Shown here: in pieces, positions 6,501 to 16,058 of the stretch | How the letters are laid out: each line of letters opens with the position of its first letter | How positions within the stretch are numbered: position 1 is the first letter of the stretch | Program-made: the position numbers and the translations under genes | Assembly (NCBI GenBank): GCA_902569095.1 | Contig: CACFSX010000007.1 | Coordinates: forward strand, 1-40,758 | Length of the DNA: 40,758 bases | Source of the DNA: an uncultured Alphaproteobacteria bacterium | GTDB lineage: Bacteria > Pseudomonadota > Alphaproteobacteria > Methylaequorales > Methylaequoraceae | Direction of reading: 5' to 3' | Notes under the pieces: model-generated | The model's input: the letters and a program-made list of their open reading frames with translations, nothing else | Database searches by the model: none | What the model was told of the DNA's origin: nothing

Positions 6501-8489
6501 TTATTCAAATTCTAATATTATTTGATCAACTTCAAGACTATCTCCCTCTGAGCAATTTATTTTTTTTATCTTTGTTTTTTTTTCTGATTTTATAATATTC
6601 TCCATTTTCATAGCCTCTATAACAGCTAATGGCTGGTTTTCTTCTATTTCTTGATTTTCTTTAACTAAAATTGATACTAATAACCCTGGCATAGGAGCCA
6701 TTAAATATTTAGAATTATCTTCTTTTTTTCTTGGTATCATGAAATTATTTAGAACGGAATGTCTATTTGAAAGAACAAGTATTTCGTGCACAGCCCCCTT
6801 ATGATTAATCAAAAACTTAGGACCATTTCTTTTGATACTAAAGTACATCAAACTATTATCAATTATTGCAGAAAACAATGGATATCCAATCTTCCAATTA
6901 CTTTTAAGATTGAGATATTTTTTGTCGACATATATATCATAGCTTTTATTAAAATTATTAAATGAAATAGAAACATTAGATTTATTTCCTTTATCAATAA
7001 CGTACCAGTTGTTATCGACGGTTTTATTGAAGCCCTTCAATTGGTTTGAAATAGATGCGGCTCTTAAAAGATATTTATAATTTATAAAGGTTGCCACTGC
7101 ATATATTTTTGTTTTATCTTTAACTTCTGTCATATTTGGATCAAATCCGTCAGAATATTCATCTGAGATAAAAGATGTAGAATAATTTCCATTTAAAAAT
7201 TCTGATTTTTGAATAATATTTGATAAGAAGTCTCTATTAGTTTTAACTCCCTCAATAAAATATTTATCTAAAGCATTTACCATTTCTAAAATCGTTTCTT
7301 TTCTTGTTGTTGTATGTGTACACAACTTTGAAATCATTGGATCGTAGAACATACTAATTTCTGATCCTTCAACAACTCCAGAATCAACTCTTGTATTTTT
7401 TCCTGATGGTTCGATATACCTTGTTAACCTTCCAATTGAAGGAAGAAAGTTTTTTGAGGAATCCTCAGCATAAATTCTACATTCTAAAGCTGAACCTTCA
7501 AATTTAATTTGATCCTGGGATAATGAGAGTTTCTCACCAGATGCAATTCGAATCATCTGCTCAACTAGGTCAACTCCAGTTATAAGTTCAGTTACAGGGT
7601 GTTCAACTTGAAGTCTGGTGTTCATTTCAAGGAAATAGAAGTTTTTGTCTTTATCAACTACAAACTCAACAGTTCCTGCAGAATAATAACCAACAGCCTT
7701 AGCAAGTTGGATGGCCTCATTTACCATCCTCTTCCTTAAATCTTTTGTTACAAATATACTTGGAGCTTCCTCAATAACTTTTTGGTGTCTTCTTTGAATA
7801 GAACATTCCCTCTCACCAAGGTGAATAAAATTTCCAAACTGATCACCAAGAATTTGTATTTCGATATGTTTTGGAAATTCAATAAATTTTTCAATAAATA
7901 CTCTTTCGTCTCCAAAACTAGATCTAGCTTCATTTATTGCAGAGTTAAAATTATCTTGTAGTTCTTTTTCATTAAATGCAACTCGCATTCCCTTGCCTCC
8001 ACCTCCAGCTGATGCTTTAACCATAAGGGGATAACCTATAATTTTTGCCTGTTTAATAGCCCCTTTGATATCTGGAACAACTTCGAGACCTCCAGGTACA
8101 ACAGAAACACCTGCCGACTTTGCAATTTTTTTTGATCTTATTTTATCTCCCATTGATGATATAGCATCACTAGGTGGTCCTATGAAAGTCTTACCAATTT
8201 TATTAACTTCATCTCTAAAATTGACATTTTCTGATAAAAAACCATACCCTGGATGCACTGCCTCAGAATTAGACTTTTTCATCGCATCAATAATTTTGTC
8301 AATTCTGAGATAGCTATCAATTGAAGTATCACCCCCTATATTAACATATTCATCTGACATATTTACATGAGGTGCGTTAATATCTGGATCAGAGCAAATA
8401 GACACTGTTTTAATCCCCATCTTATGAGCGGTTCTAATTATTCTACATGCAATTTCACCTCTATTGGCAATCAATATTTTTTTCAACAT
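6501..8489 (-). CDS. pccA: Propionyl-CoA (acyl-CoA) carboxylase, biotin-carrying alpha subunit
   Basis: A 662-residue subunit that carboxylates its own biotin with ATP and bicarbonate. The biotin carboxylase domain spans about residues 1-445, with HPGYGFLSEN (79-88), the glycine-rich ATP loop KASAGGGGKGMR (158-169) and EMNTRLQVEHPVTE (288-301). A linker and BT-like region follow, then a C-terminal biotinyl domain with AMKM, in which Lys628 is the biotinylated residue. The length is normal for alphaproteobacterial PccA. The ATG follows the pccB stop with one base between, so the two are coupled. With PccB it forms an alpha6-beta6 type enzyme that turns propionyl-CoA into (S)-methylmalonyl-CoA in the cytoplasm. 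Methylcrotonyl-CoA carboxylase is less likely because of the PccB partner. Confidence 0.95.
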   Translation of the reverse strand: MLKKILIANRGEIACRIIRTAHKMGIKTVSICSDPDINAPHVNMSDEYVNIGGDTSIDSYLRIDKIIDAMKKSNSEAVHPGYGFLSENVNFRDEVNKIGKTFIGPPSDAISSMGDKIRSKKIAKSAGVSVVPGGLEVVPDIKGAIKQAKIIGYPLMVKASAGGGGKGMRVAFNEKELQDNFNSAINEARSSFGDERVFIEKFIEFPKHIEIQILGDQFGNFIHLGERECSIQRRHQKVIEEAPSIFVTKDLRKRMVNEAIQLAKAVGYYSAGTVEFVVDKDKNFYFLEMNTRLQVEHPVTELITGVDLVEQMIRIASGEKLSLSQDQIKFEGSALECRIYAEDSSKNFLPSIGRLTRYIEPSGKNTRVDSGVVEGSEISMFYDPMISKLCTHTTTRKETILEMVNALDKYFIEGVKTNRDFLSNIIQKSEFLNGNYSTSFISDEYSDGFDPNMTEVKDKTKIYAVATFINYKYLLRAASISNQLKGFNKTVDNNWYVIDKGNKSNVSISFNNFNKSYDIYVDKKYLNLKSNWKIGYPLFSAIIDNSLMYFSIKRNGPKFLINHKGAVHEILVLSNRHSVLNNFMIPRKKEDNSKYLMAPMPGLLVSILVKENQEIEENQPLAVIEAMKMENIIKSEKKTKIKKINCSEGDSLEVDQIILEFE

Positions 8490-8490
8490 A

Positions 8491-10023
8491 TTAAAGAGGA
8501 ATGTTATCGTGTTTTTTCCACGGATTATTAAGTTTTTTATTTTTTAGCATTTCAAGAGATCTACATATTCTTTTTCTTGTTGTGTTAGGCATAATAACAT
8601 CATCTATAAAACCCCTGCTACCTGCTATAAATGGATTAGCAAGTTTTTCTCTATATTCATTTGTTTTCTTTTCTATCTTTTCTTTATCGCCTAATTCTCC
8701 TCTAAAGATTATTTCAACTGCTCCTTTTGGACCCATAACAGCTATTTCTGCCTGAGGCCATGCATAATTAACGTCACCCCTTAAATGTTTGGAGCTCATT
8801 ACATCATAAGCCCCACCATAAGCTTTCCTTGTAATAATTGTTATTTTAGGAACTGTTGCTTCTGCGAATGCAAACAAAAGTTTGGCCCCGTGTTTAATAA
8901 TGCCGTTATACTCTTGAGAGGTTCCTGGAAGAAACCCTGGAACATCAACAAAAGTTATAATTGGTATGTTAAAACAATCACAAAATCTTACAAACCTTGC
9001 TGCTTTACGAGCTGAATTGTTGTCAAGACAACCAGCAAGTACCATTGGTTGATTAGCCACTATACCAATTGGAGCTCCGGACATTCTTGCAAATCCAGTA
9101 ATAATGTTTGCAGCATAATCAGGTTGTGTCTCGAAGAAATCTCTGTCATCTACAACCTTTGTTATTAACTCTTTCATGTCGTATGGTTTGTTTGGGTTTT
9201 CTGGAATTAAGGTATCAAGTGATTGTTCTAATCTATCAACCGGATCTTCAGACCTCCTTGTAGGAGGTAACTCTTTGTTTGATGATGGAAGAAAACCCAT
9301 AAATCTCCTGAGTTGAAATAATGCTTCAACATCATTATCAAAAGCTAAATCTGCTACACCTGATTTTTTTGTATGAGTAGATGCACCCCCAAGTTCCTCG
9401 TGGCTTACCTCTTCGTGAGTTACTGTTTTAAGTACGTCTGGACCTGTCACAAACATATAGGATGTGTCTTTTACCATAAAAATAAAGTCTGTCATGGCAG
9501 GACTATACACTGCTCCTCCGGCACAAGGACCCATTATAACAGAAATTTGAGGAATAACTCCTGAAGAGAGAACGTTCCTTTGAAATACTTCTGCATAACC
9601 AGCTAATGAAGCAACACCTTCCTGAATTCTTGCTCCTCCGGAATCATTGAGTCCGATAACTGGAGCACCAACTTGTAAAGCTTTATCCATAATTTTTGAA
9701 ATTTTTTCCGCGTGTGATTCAGACAAAGACCCCCCGAAAACTGTAAAGTCTTGGCTAAAAACAAAAGTAAGTCTTCCATTTATAGTTCCATAGCCAGTAA
9801 CCACGCCATCTCCAGGAATTTTTTGTTTTTCCATATCAAACTCTGAACATCGATGCTCAACAAACATATCCCACTCTTCAAATGTTCCCTCGTCTAACAA
9901 GATTTCGATTCTTTCCCTTGAGGTTAGTTTGCCTTTTTTATGTTGACTATCCTGTCTACCCGTTCCTCCGCCAAGAATAGCCTGATTACGCTTTGAATCT
10001 AATTTTTTTAAGATATCTCTCAT
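8491..10023 (-). CDS. pccB: Propionyl-CoA carboxylase, carboxyltransferase beta subunit
   Basis: A 510-residue carboxyltransferase with two crotonase-like halves that moves CO2 from biotin to propionyl-CoA. The N-half has the GGARIQEGV oxyanion segment (129-137) and the [13 protein letters not shown] loop. The C-half has [21 protein letters not shown] (362-382) and [13 protein letters not shown] (399-411). Asp407 in GGAYDVM is the residue that in actinobacterial acyl-CoA carboxylases favours propionyl over acetyl-CoA, so the propionyl assignment is supported by sequence as well as family. A short AAGG motif about 7 bases before the ATG is the likely ribosome-binding site. The stop is one base from the pccA ATG. 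This step feeds odd-chain and branched-chain breakdown into succinyl-CoA, although the mutase is not in this window. Confidence 0.97.
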   Translation of the reverse strand: MRDILKKLDSKRNQAILGGGTGRQDSQHKKGKLTSRERIEILLDEGTFEEWDMFVEHRCSEFDMEKQKIPGDGVVTGYGTINGRLTFVFSQDFTVFGGSLSESHAEKISKIMDKALQVGAPVIGLNDSGGARIQEGVASLAGYAEVFQRNVLSSGVIPQISVIMGPCAGGAVYSPAMTDFIFMVKDTSYMFVTGPDVLKTVTHEEVSHEELGGASTHTKKSGVADLAFDNDVEALFQLRRFMGFLPSSNKELPPTRRSEDPVDRLEQSLDTLIPENPNKPYDMKELITKVVDDRDFFETQPDYAANIITGFARMSGAPIGIVANQPMVLAGCLDNNSARKAARFVRFCDCFNIPIITFVDVPGFLPGTSQEYNGIIKHGAKLLFAFAEATVPKITIITRKAYGGAYDVMSSKHLRGDVNYAWPQAEIAVMGPKGAVEIIFRGELGDKEKIEKKTNEYREKLANPFIAGSRGFIDDVIMPNTTRKRICRSLEMLKNKKLNNPWKKHDNIPL

Positions 10024-10060
10024 ATGTGCCTTATAAATTATATTGATATTTTTAAACTAA

Positions 10061-10723
10061 TTAACTTATATTTTTAAAAAAAAATGAAATATTTTTGATT
10101 GCCCCGATAAGATCCTTGTTTATTAATAATTGTTCCTTAACAACACCCCATCTTTTTTGCTGATAATTATACTCTAAGTTTGTTAATTTATATAGAGTCT
10201 TATAATTGATTTTTTTATTTATGAAGAAAAAACTGAGAATAACTGATTTGGTTAATGATGATAATTTAAAAAGTGTAGTTATTTTAAAAATGTCTAATTT
10301 AGATAAATATAACTTGAAGGATAAGTGTTCCAGGTTACTTGAATGCACAATTGAAAAGATTTTTTCAAATTCACAATTAAATAACTTCTCAAATTCAAAT
10401 ATAAATGGATCAAATTCTTTTTCCATTAAGTTTACTAGTTCAGTTTCGTCAAAAGACCTGAACAATAATAGATCAAAATTAAGTAATTCTAATAACTTGT
10501 TTATTATTTTCTCAATCTCATCTTTTCTTAAATTACATGAAAAACGCGTTAGATTAATTAATGAATTGGGGTCCTTTAATTTACTTCCTAAGAGAAATTC
10601 TTTGATGATGAGTTCGGCATGTTTTCTTCTTTTAACGAACAATATATTGCCATTTTCTGTTTTTAAATTTTGATTGTTCTTTAGAAATCTGTAATTGTTT
10701 TTAATCTTGATAATTTTAATCAT
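10061..10723 (-). CDS. ATP12-family F1-ATPase assembly chaperone (divergent)
   Basis: A 220-residue, very Lys/Asn/Phe-rich protein. It aligns by eye with alphaproteobacterial ATP12 chaperones, which bind the F1 alpha subunit during assembly. Matching segments are the ILFVKRRKHAELI region, LTRFSCNLRKDEI (family: LTRLANTALD), the NFDLLLFRS strand (SDLLCYR), EKEFDPFIFEFEKLF (WDPLLAWAAERL), KLSSLTKSVILSF (ALTTLTGSLVLAL) and YNYQQKRWG (DWQAERWG). Its start overlaps the rluC stop (ATGA). Proximity of ATP12 to an RluC-type synthase is a recurrent alphaproteobacterial arrangement, which supports the call. The sequence is diverged enough that a profile search (PF07542) should confirm it. Confidence 0.78.
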   Translation of the reverse strand: MIKIIKIKNNYRFLKNNQNLKTENGNILFVKRRKHAELIIKEFLLGSKLKDPNSLINLTRFSCNLRKDEIEKIINKLLELLNFDLLLFRSFDETELVNLMEKEFDPFIFEFEKLFNCEFEKIFSIVHSSNLEHLSFKLYLSKLDIFKITTLFKLSSLTKSVILSFFFINKKINYKTLYKLTNLEYNYQQKRWGVVKEQLLINKDLIGAIKNISFFFKNIS

Positions 10724-11688
10724 TTATTGATGAGTTTAAAGTTCTCTAAATTCTCAAATTCTAAGTCATAATTAATTAAGTTATTTTCAAATCCATTTTT
10801 ACGAAGAGTAGTCTTAAAAAAATTAGGTAAAGGGGCTAATATTTCATCAATACCTTTGTCTTGTTCCTGGAACTTTAATGAGTATGCATGTAAATGAAGA
10901 TCTTTTGCATTTGATAAAAAGTCTGAGTTTATTGAAGATTTAAATTTTGTTTCTCCATAAATTTGATTACCAAGAGAGTTAAAATGATCTCTAATTTGAT
11001 GTTTTCGTCCAGTCACAGGTTTTATAACTAAAAATGAAAAATCATTATTTTGATCTAAAACTTTGTAGAAAGTTAATGATGGTAAACTTTTGTCCTTTCC
11101 AACTTTAAAACCTATTTTTGCCATCTTATTTTCAAGTCCTCCATGTACAATGGCTAAATAAACTTTTTCGATCATTCTTTTTTTGAATAATTCTCCATAA
11201 TATCTTGAAGAGTTTAAAGTTCTGGCAACCATTAAAAGACCTGAAGTTTGTTTATCAATCCTGTGAACAAGTTTTGGTCTTTCATCTAAATTGAACCTTA
11301 ATGAATCAAGCATTATATCAACGTTTAATTTAATATTTGTTCCACCCTGAACGGCTAAACCTGCAGGTTTATTTAACACTATTTTGAATTCATCTTTATA
11401 AACCACAAGTTTCCTAATAAATTCTGCAAATTTGTTATTATATTTTTTTTTTTTATCAGTACTTTCTTCTTCCTTAATAGTCCTTGTAAAATTAATTTTA
11501 TCTCCAAATTTTAAAATATCATTATTTCTAACCCTTTTACCGTTTACCCTTATTATTCCTTTTCTTAATAATTTACATATCGATGGATAGGAAACAAAAG
11601 AAATGTTTTTTTTTAACCAGTAATCAATCCTTTGATCATTAAAATCATTTGAAACAGTCCATACTTTAATTTTTTTTTTGATAACCAT
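10720..11688 (-). CDS. rluC: RluC/RluD-type 23S rRNA pseudouridine synthase
   Basis: A 322-residue RluA-family enzyme that isomerises uridines in 23S rRNA. An N-terminal S4 RNA-binding domain (about residues 15-70, containing LRKGIIRVNGKRV) is followed by the catalytic domain. Motif II is LVHRIDKQTSGLLMVAR, with the catalytic Asp145, and PVTGRKHQIRDHF forms the conserved C-terminal motif. The S4 plus catalytic arrangement and gene context favour RluC over RluA, but the exact target uridines are not certain. No Shine-Dalgarno is visible before the ATG. The gene follows rplQ by 21 bases and overlaps the ATP12 gene by four, so it is probably read through from the alpha operon. Confidence 0.92.
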   Translation of the reverse strand: MVIKKKIKVWTVSNDFNDQRIDYWLKKNISFVSYPSICKLLRKGIIRVNGKRVRNNDILKFGDKINFTRTIKEEESTDKKKKYNNKFAEFIRKLVVYKDEFKIVLNKPAGLAVQGGTNIKLNVDIMLDSLRFNLDERPKLVHRIDKQTSGLLMVARTLNSSRYYGELFKKRMIEKVYLAIVHGGLENKMAKIGFKVGKDKSLPSLTFYKVLDQNNDFSFLVIKPVTGRKHQIRDHFNSLGNQIYGETKFKSSINSDFLSNAKDLHLHAYSLKFQEQDKGIDEILAPLPNFFKTTLRKNGFENNLINYDLEFENLENFKLINK

Positions 11689-11709
11689 CAGAGGTTGAAA
11701 AAGTTAAAA

Positions 11710-12255
11710 TTAATCTTCTTTCTTAATGGATTTTTTTGCTATTGCTTTATCTATGTCTTGAGCTTTATCTTTTTTTATAGTTTGGGTTTCAAGTTTTTTA
11801 GGCTCATTAGTAGGAACTTTGCCTTCAGGGCTTGGGAGAGGAGGTTCTTTATTTGAATTTTTTTCTCTTAGTTTATCCTCAAAACCTTTAACATTTACAT
11901 CTCTTTCCACCAGCTCAATTATTGCTTTGGGTGCAGCGTCACCATATCTAAATCCAGACTTTAAGATTCTAACGTATCCACCATTTCTTTTTTGATATCT
12001 TTTACTTAAAACATTAAACACTTTTTCTACAATTTTTTGATCTCCGAGATATGAATATACTTTTCTTTTCGCAGCTAAAGTATTTGTTTTTCCAATAGTA
12101 AGAATTTTTTCTATGAAAGGTCTTAAGTCTTTCGCTTTTGGAAGAGTAGTCTCTATTTGCTCATGTAGAATGAGTGATTTACTGAGATTTTTAAGCAAAG
12201 AGATTCTATGACTTGTTTTTCGGTTAAGCTTTCTTCCAGATATATTGTGTCTCAT
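11710..12255 (-). CDS. rplQ: 50S ribosomal protein L17 (bL17) with C-terminal extension
   Basis: Residues 1-120 are a complete bL17 (MRHNISGRKLNRKTSHR..., ending near AAPKAIIELVERD). The protein then continues for about 60 residues of Lys/Glu/Pro-rich, aromatic-poor sequence to residue 181, whereas E. coli L17 has 127. The tail is unlikely to fold and joins similar tails on L15, L3 and S5 in this cluster. It is the last gene of the alpha operon, 15 bases after rpoA. Confidence 0.97.
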   Translation of the reverse strand: MRHNISGRKLNRKTSHRISLLKNLSKSLILHEQIETTLPKAKDLRPFIEKILTIGKTNTLAAKRKVYSYLGDQKIVEKVFNVLSKRYQKRNGGYVRILKSGFRYGDAAPKAIIELVERDVNVKGFEDKLREKNSNKEPPLPSPEGKVPTNEPKKLETQTIKKDKAQDIDKAIAKKSIKKED

Positions 12256-12270
12256 AATTTTGCCTATAAA

Positions 12271-13284
12271 TCAATAAGGATCATCAAGTTTTCTTCGAAT
12301 GTCTTCGATATTTTCAGGTGGCCAACCCTCGATCTTCATTCCAAGTTCTAAATTCATCGTTGAAAGTATCTCTTTAATTTCGTTCAAGGATTTTCTTCCA
12401 AAATTAGGAGTTCTTAACATTTCGGATTCGGTTTTTTGAACTAAATCACCAATGTAAATTATTTCGTCATTTTTAAGACAATTTGCTGATCTAACAGATA
12501 ATTCTAATTCTTCCACTTTTCGAAGAAGATTTACATTAAGTGATGGTTCTTCAGTTGCTGGCGCTACTACCTCTTCATCAGGCTCTTCAAAATTGATAAA
12601 TAATTTTAGTTGTTCATCTATTATTCTGGCTGCATAAGCAACAGAATCTTCTGGAACAACAGATCCATTTGTTTCAATATTCATTATAAGTTTGTCATAG
12701 TCAGTTACTTGACCCACTCTTGAGTTTTCAACCCTAAATGAGACTCTTCTAACTGGAGAAAAAAAAGAATCAATAAAAATTGTTCCTAATGGAGCTTCAT
12801 TTTTTTGCTTCAAAGCAGGTACATAACCTTTACCTTCTTCAACATTAAGGGTAATATTTACTTTAGCTTTTGAATCTAGAGTTAGAAGATGAAGGTCTTT
12901 ATTTAAAACTTCAACGTGGGCACCACAATCAATATCTCCAGCTGTTATTGCTTTTGGACCATTTGCCTTTATATATATTTTCGTTGATTCAACGTCGCTT
13001 AGCTTTAGAGCAAGTTGTTTTATATTTAGTATGATGTCTGTGACATCCTCTATGACACCAGGTATTGCTGAAAACTCGTGGGTGACCCCTTCCACATGAA
13101 TAGAGGTGACTGCCGCTCCACGGATTGAAGAAAGAAGGACTCTCCTTAACATGTTTCCTAGTGTCTGTCCATAACCGCTTTCAAGTGGTTCAGCAACCAG
13201 TTCGGCGGATTTCACATTATCTTGACTCTTAGTAAATTCTATTTTTTTAGGTTTTATTAGTTCTTTCCAATTTTTATTTATCAC
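12271..13284 (-). CDS. rpoA: RNA polymerase alpha subunit
   Basis: Scaffold subunit of RNA polymerase. I place the start at GTG 13284-13282, giving 337 residues beginning [17 protein letters not shown], the canonical alpha start and length. AAAGGA lies about 9 bases before this GTG. The longer frame from ATG 13347 would add 21 untypical residues and overlap rpsK by 35 bases. The N-terminal domain (to about residue 235) contains [16 protein letters not shown]. The C-terminal domain retains the UP-element and activator-binding segment [12 protein letters not shown] and the [16 protein letters not shown] helix-hairpin-helix. It lies between rpsK (28-base gap) and rplQ. Confidence 0.97.
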   Translation of the reverse strand: MINKNWKELIKPKKIEFTKSQDNVKSAELVAEPLESGYGQTLGNMLRRVLLSSIRGAAVTSIHVEGVTHEFSAIPGVIEDVTDIILNIKQLALKLSDVESTKIYIKANGPKAITAGDIDCGAHVEVLNKDLHLLTLDSKAKVNITLNVEEGKGYVPALKQKNEAPLGTIFIDSFFSPVRRVSFRVENSRVGQVTDYDKLIMNIETNGSVVPEDSVAYAARIIDEQLKLFINFEEPDEEVVAPATEEPSLNVNLLRKVEELELSVRSANCLKNDEIIYIGDLVQKTESEMLRTPNFGRKSLNEIKEILSTMNLELGMKIEGWPPENIEDIRRKLDDPY

Positions 13285-13312
13285 GTATTTATTTTCCTTT
13301 TTAATATTAACT

Positions 13313-13702
13313 CTATACTCTTCTTCTTTTTGAAGGTCTACAGCCATTGTGCGGAATAGGCGTTATATCTTTTATCACTGTTATATTTAAACCTGTTGAT
13401 CCCAAAGCTCTAATTGCAGACTCTCTTCCGTTCCCTGGTCCTTTAATAACTACCTCAACATGTTTCATTCCATGTTCCATTGCTTTTTTTCCAGCTTCTT
13501 CAGCAGCAAGCTGTGCAGCAAATGGAGTTGATTTTCTTGAACCTTTAAATCCTTTATTTCCTGAAGATGACCAAGATATAGTATTTCCAGTTGTATCTGT
13601 TATTGTAATAATGGTGTTGTTGAAGGTAGAGTTTATATGAGCTATGCCGGATGGAATGTTTTTTTTTGTTTTCTTTTTAGATTTTGTAGTTTTAGTTACC
13701 AT
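13313..13702 (-). CDS. rpsK: 30S ribosomal protein S11 (uS11)
   Basis: A platform protein of the small subunit, 129 residues as usual. It has a Lys-rich N-terminus and the typical [18 protein letters not shown] start of the fold, with [14 protein letters not shown] in the middle. The basic C-terminus [14 protein letters not shown] contacts 16S rRNA near the decoding region. It follows rpsM with a 5-base gap and precedes rpoA in the alpha operon. Confidence 0.98.
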   Translation of the reverse strand: MVTKTTKSKKKTKKNIPSGIAHINSTFNNTIITITDTTGNTISWSSSGNKGFKGSRKSTPFAAQLAAEEAGKKAMEHGMKHVEVVIKGPGNGRESAIRALGSTGLNITVIKDITPIPHNGCRPSKRRRV

Positions 13703-13707
13703 TTCAA

Positions 13708-14082
13708 TTATACTGCTTTCTTTTTACCAGCAATAGGAATAGCTTTACCTTTTCTGGTGCGGGCATTAGTGTGTGTTCTTTGACCTCTTACAGGAAGTTT
13801 TTTTCTGTGTCTTAATCCCCTATAACAACCAAGATCTGTAAGTCGTTTTATTCGAACAGAAACCTCTCTTCTTAAATCACCTTCTACCAGAAAATTCTTG
13901 TCAATATATTCTCGTATTTTAATAATCTCATCTTCGTTAAGGCTATTTACTCTTTTACTACCGTCGATATCAACTTTATCGCAAATATCTTTGGAATATT
14001 TGGGACCTATACCATAAATATAAGTTAAAGCTATTATCAACCTTTTGTTTGTTGGAACATTAACTCCTGCAATTCTCGCCAC
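13708..14082 (-). CDS. rpsM: 30S ribosomal protein S13 (uS13)
   Basis: A 124-residue head protein of the 30S subunit that contacts the P-site tRNA and bridges to the 50S. It starts with GTG (14082-14080) after an AAGAGGA ribosome-binding site and reads [15 protein letters not shown]. The helix-two-turn-helix segment and [20 protein letters not shown] near the C-terminus are standard. A 60-base gap separates it from adk upstream, and no rpmJ lies between, as is common in alphaproteobacteria. Confidence 0.98.
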   Translation of the reverse strand: MARIAGVNVPTNKRLIIALTYIYGIGPKYSKDICDKVDIDGSKRVNSLNEDEIIKIREYIDKNFLVEGDLRREVSVRIKRLTDLGCYRGLRHRKKLPVRGQRTHTNARTRKGKAIPIAGKKKAV

Positions 14083-14142
14083 TTGATTCCTCTTATAAAT
14101 CCAAATCTGGATTATATTTTCTTTTTATTTTAAGTCAACATA

Positions 14143-14715
14143 CTAACTAATAATCTTTGTTATTTGATCGTAAACTTCATTTACCTTCCTCATACCGTCA
14201 ATTTTACTAATTATTCCTTTGTCCTCATAATAATTCACAATTGGTAATGTAGACGATTTAAAAACTGCTATTCTATTCAACAGCGTTTCGGAATTATCAT
14301 CTTTCCTCTTTTCGCTCTCCTTGGTTTCAATTATTCTATTTTTAATTCTTTTCTCAAGAATTTTGAAATCAATTTCAAAAAGTATGGCATGATCAAGTTT
14401 TACTGACACGTTTTCTAGGGATGAATCTAATACTTCTGCCTGATTAAGATTTCTTGGAAAACCGTCAAAGACTATATTTTTATTTTTATTCTCTTCAACT
14501 TTCTTTACAATAATATCTATTACGACATCATCGGGTACTAACTCACCTGAATCCATTAGATGTTTAACTTTTCTTCCTAAGTCTGAATTGTTCGAAGTTT
14601 CTAACCTAAGAAGATCACCAGTAGATAATTGAACAAAGTTAGCCTTTTCAATTAATAGTTTCGATTGAGTTCCTTTACCACATCCTGGAGGACCAAGTAA
14701 GACTATTTTCTTCAT
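14143..14715 (-). CDS. adk: Adenylate kinase, short-LID type
   Basis: Interconverts ATP plus AMP with two ADP in the cytoplasm. The 190 residues include the P-loop GPPGCGKGTQ (8-17), the AMP-site STGDLLR (31-37), DGFPRN (84-89) and a region of conserved arginines near 123-148. The LID between about residues 125 and 145 is short and lacks the four-cysteine zinc site of the long form. The protein is therefore the compact type common in alphaproteobacteria. Its ATG overlaps the secY stop by four bases, so it is coupled to SecY, and this secY-adk-rpsM order is typical of the class. Confidence 0.97.
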   Translation of the reverse strand: MKKIVLLGPPGCGKGTQSKLLIEKANFVQLSTGDLLRLETSNNSDLGRKVKHLMDSGELVPDDVVIDIIVKKVEENKNKNIVFDGFPRNLNQAEVLDSSLENVSVKLDHAILFEIDFKILEKRIKNRIIETKESEKRKDDNSETLLNRIAVFKSSTLPIVNYYEDKGIISKIDGMRKVNEVYDQITKIIS

Positions 14716-16055
14716 CTTCCTCTTCTAAGGTTAGACTTTTTAATTAATCCTTCATATTGATGAGCTAATAAATAAGATTGAATTTGATTTACTGTGTCCA
14801 TTGTTACACTTACAACAATTAATAAACTTGTTCCACCAAAATAGAATGGGACTTTATATTTAGATATTAGTAACTCTGGTAGTAAACAAATCAGTGAGAG
14901 ATATATTGCACCAAGAACTGTTAGCCTAGTTAGAATGTAATCTAAATAACTAGCAGTATTTTCTCCTGGACGAATCCCAGGTACAAAACCACCATATTTT
15001 TTTAAATTATCAGCAGTATCTTTTGGGTTAAAGACAATTGCCGTATAGAAAAAAGCAAAAAACATAATCATCGAAATATATACTGTAAGATATACAGGAT
15101 GTCCTCGACTTAAAAATAAACTAATCGTATTTAACCACTCTGGACCACCACCAGCATTGAAGCTTACGAATGTGATGGGTAGCAGCAAAAGTGAACTTGC
15201 AAAAATTGGAGGAATTACACCTGCTGTATTTATTTTTAATGGTAGATGAGACGATTCTGCAACTTTATTTCCAGCACCTGGTTGTCTTTTTGGATATTGG
15301 ATAGTTATTCTTCTTTGAGCTCTTTCAATAAAAACCATGAATGCAATAACAGAGACTGACATAATTAGAAGGAAAACTATAAAAAGTGTTGATAGGGCTC
15401 CCGTTCTACCTAACTCGAAAGTAGTGCTCAAAGCCAAAGGTAACTGTGCAACAATACCAGTAAAAATTATTAACGAAATCCCGTTACCAATCCCTCTTTG
15501 GGTTATTTGCTCACCAAGCCATACTAAAAATAAGGTGCCTGAAACTAATGTTACAACAGTAACAAATCTAAAAAACATTCCAGGGTCCATTACCGCCTGC
15601 ATTCCTTGACTATTTGACATGTTTTCAACTCCTACTGCGACACCATACCCTTGAACTGTTGCCAAGAAAACAGTTCCATATCTAGCATATTGATTTATCT
15701 TTTTACGACCAATTTCCCCTTCTTTTTTTAATTGTTCTAGTGTGGGTGAAATTACTGTCAGTAATTGCATTATAATACTAGCGGAAATATAAGGCATTAT
15801 ATTAAGAGCAAAAACTGTCATTCTTCCCAATGCTCCACCAGCAAACATATCGAACATGCCGAGAATACCTCCAACATTTCTCTCGAAGACCTTTTCAAGT
15901 GCAACTGGATCAATACCTGGAATTGGAATATAAGAACCAAATCGATAAACTATAAGAGCTAAAAGTGTAAACAATATTCTTTTTTTTAGATCATCTGCTT
16001 TAGTTATTGATCCAAAGTTTATTCTAGATGCGAGTTGTTCTGAAACTGATGCCAT
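14712..16055 (-). CDS. secY: Protein translocase subunit SecY
   Basis: The channel of the Sec translocon in the inner membrane, 447 residues. Ten hydrophobic segments can be traced. The first is preceded by the cytoplasmic KADDLKKRILFTLLALIVYRFG, with the IPIPGID plug-proximal turn after it. GERITQRGIGNGIS-like sequence (here GEQITQRGIGNGIS) marks the cytosolic loop before the fifth segment. The C-terminal part ends in QSYLLAHQYEGLIKKSN, the ribosome/SecA-contacting tail. It is located between rplO (3-base gap) and adk, as in the classic spc operon. Confidence 0.98.
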   Translation of the reverse strand: MASVSEQLASRINFGSITKADDLKKRILFTLLALIVYRFGSYIPIPGIDPVALEKVFERNVGGILGMFDMFAGGALGRMTVFALNIMPYISASIIMQLLTVISPTLEQLKKEGEIGRKKINQYARYGTVFLATVQGYGVAVGVENMSNSQGMQAVMDPGMFFRFVTVVTLVSGTLFLVWLGEQITQRGIGNGISLIIFTGIVAQLPLALSTTFELGRTGALSTLFIVFLLIMSVSVIAFMVFIERAQRRITIQYPKRQPGAGNKVAESSHLPLKINTAGVIPPIFASSLLLLPITFVSFNAGGGPEWLNTISLFLSRGHPVYLTVYISMIMFFAFFYTAIVFNPKDTADNLKKYGGFVPGIRPGENTASYLDYILTRLTVLGAIYLSLICLLPELLISKYKVPFYFGGTSLLIVVSVTMDTVNQIQSYLLAHQYEGLIKKSNLRRGR

Positions 16056-16058
16056 AAT

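Noticed and set aside
6330-6515. Plus-strand open frame across the tRNA
   Set aside because: It is the antisense translation of tRNA-Leu and the integrase start, a common false ORF.
13285-13347. Longer rpoA start at ATG 13347
   Set aside because: It overlaps rpsK by 35 bases and adds 21 residues not seen in alpha subunits; the GTG at 13284 has an RBS and gives the normal length.
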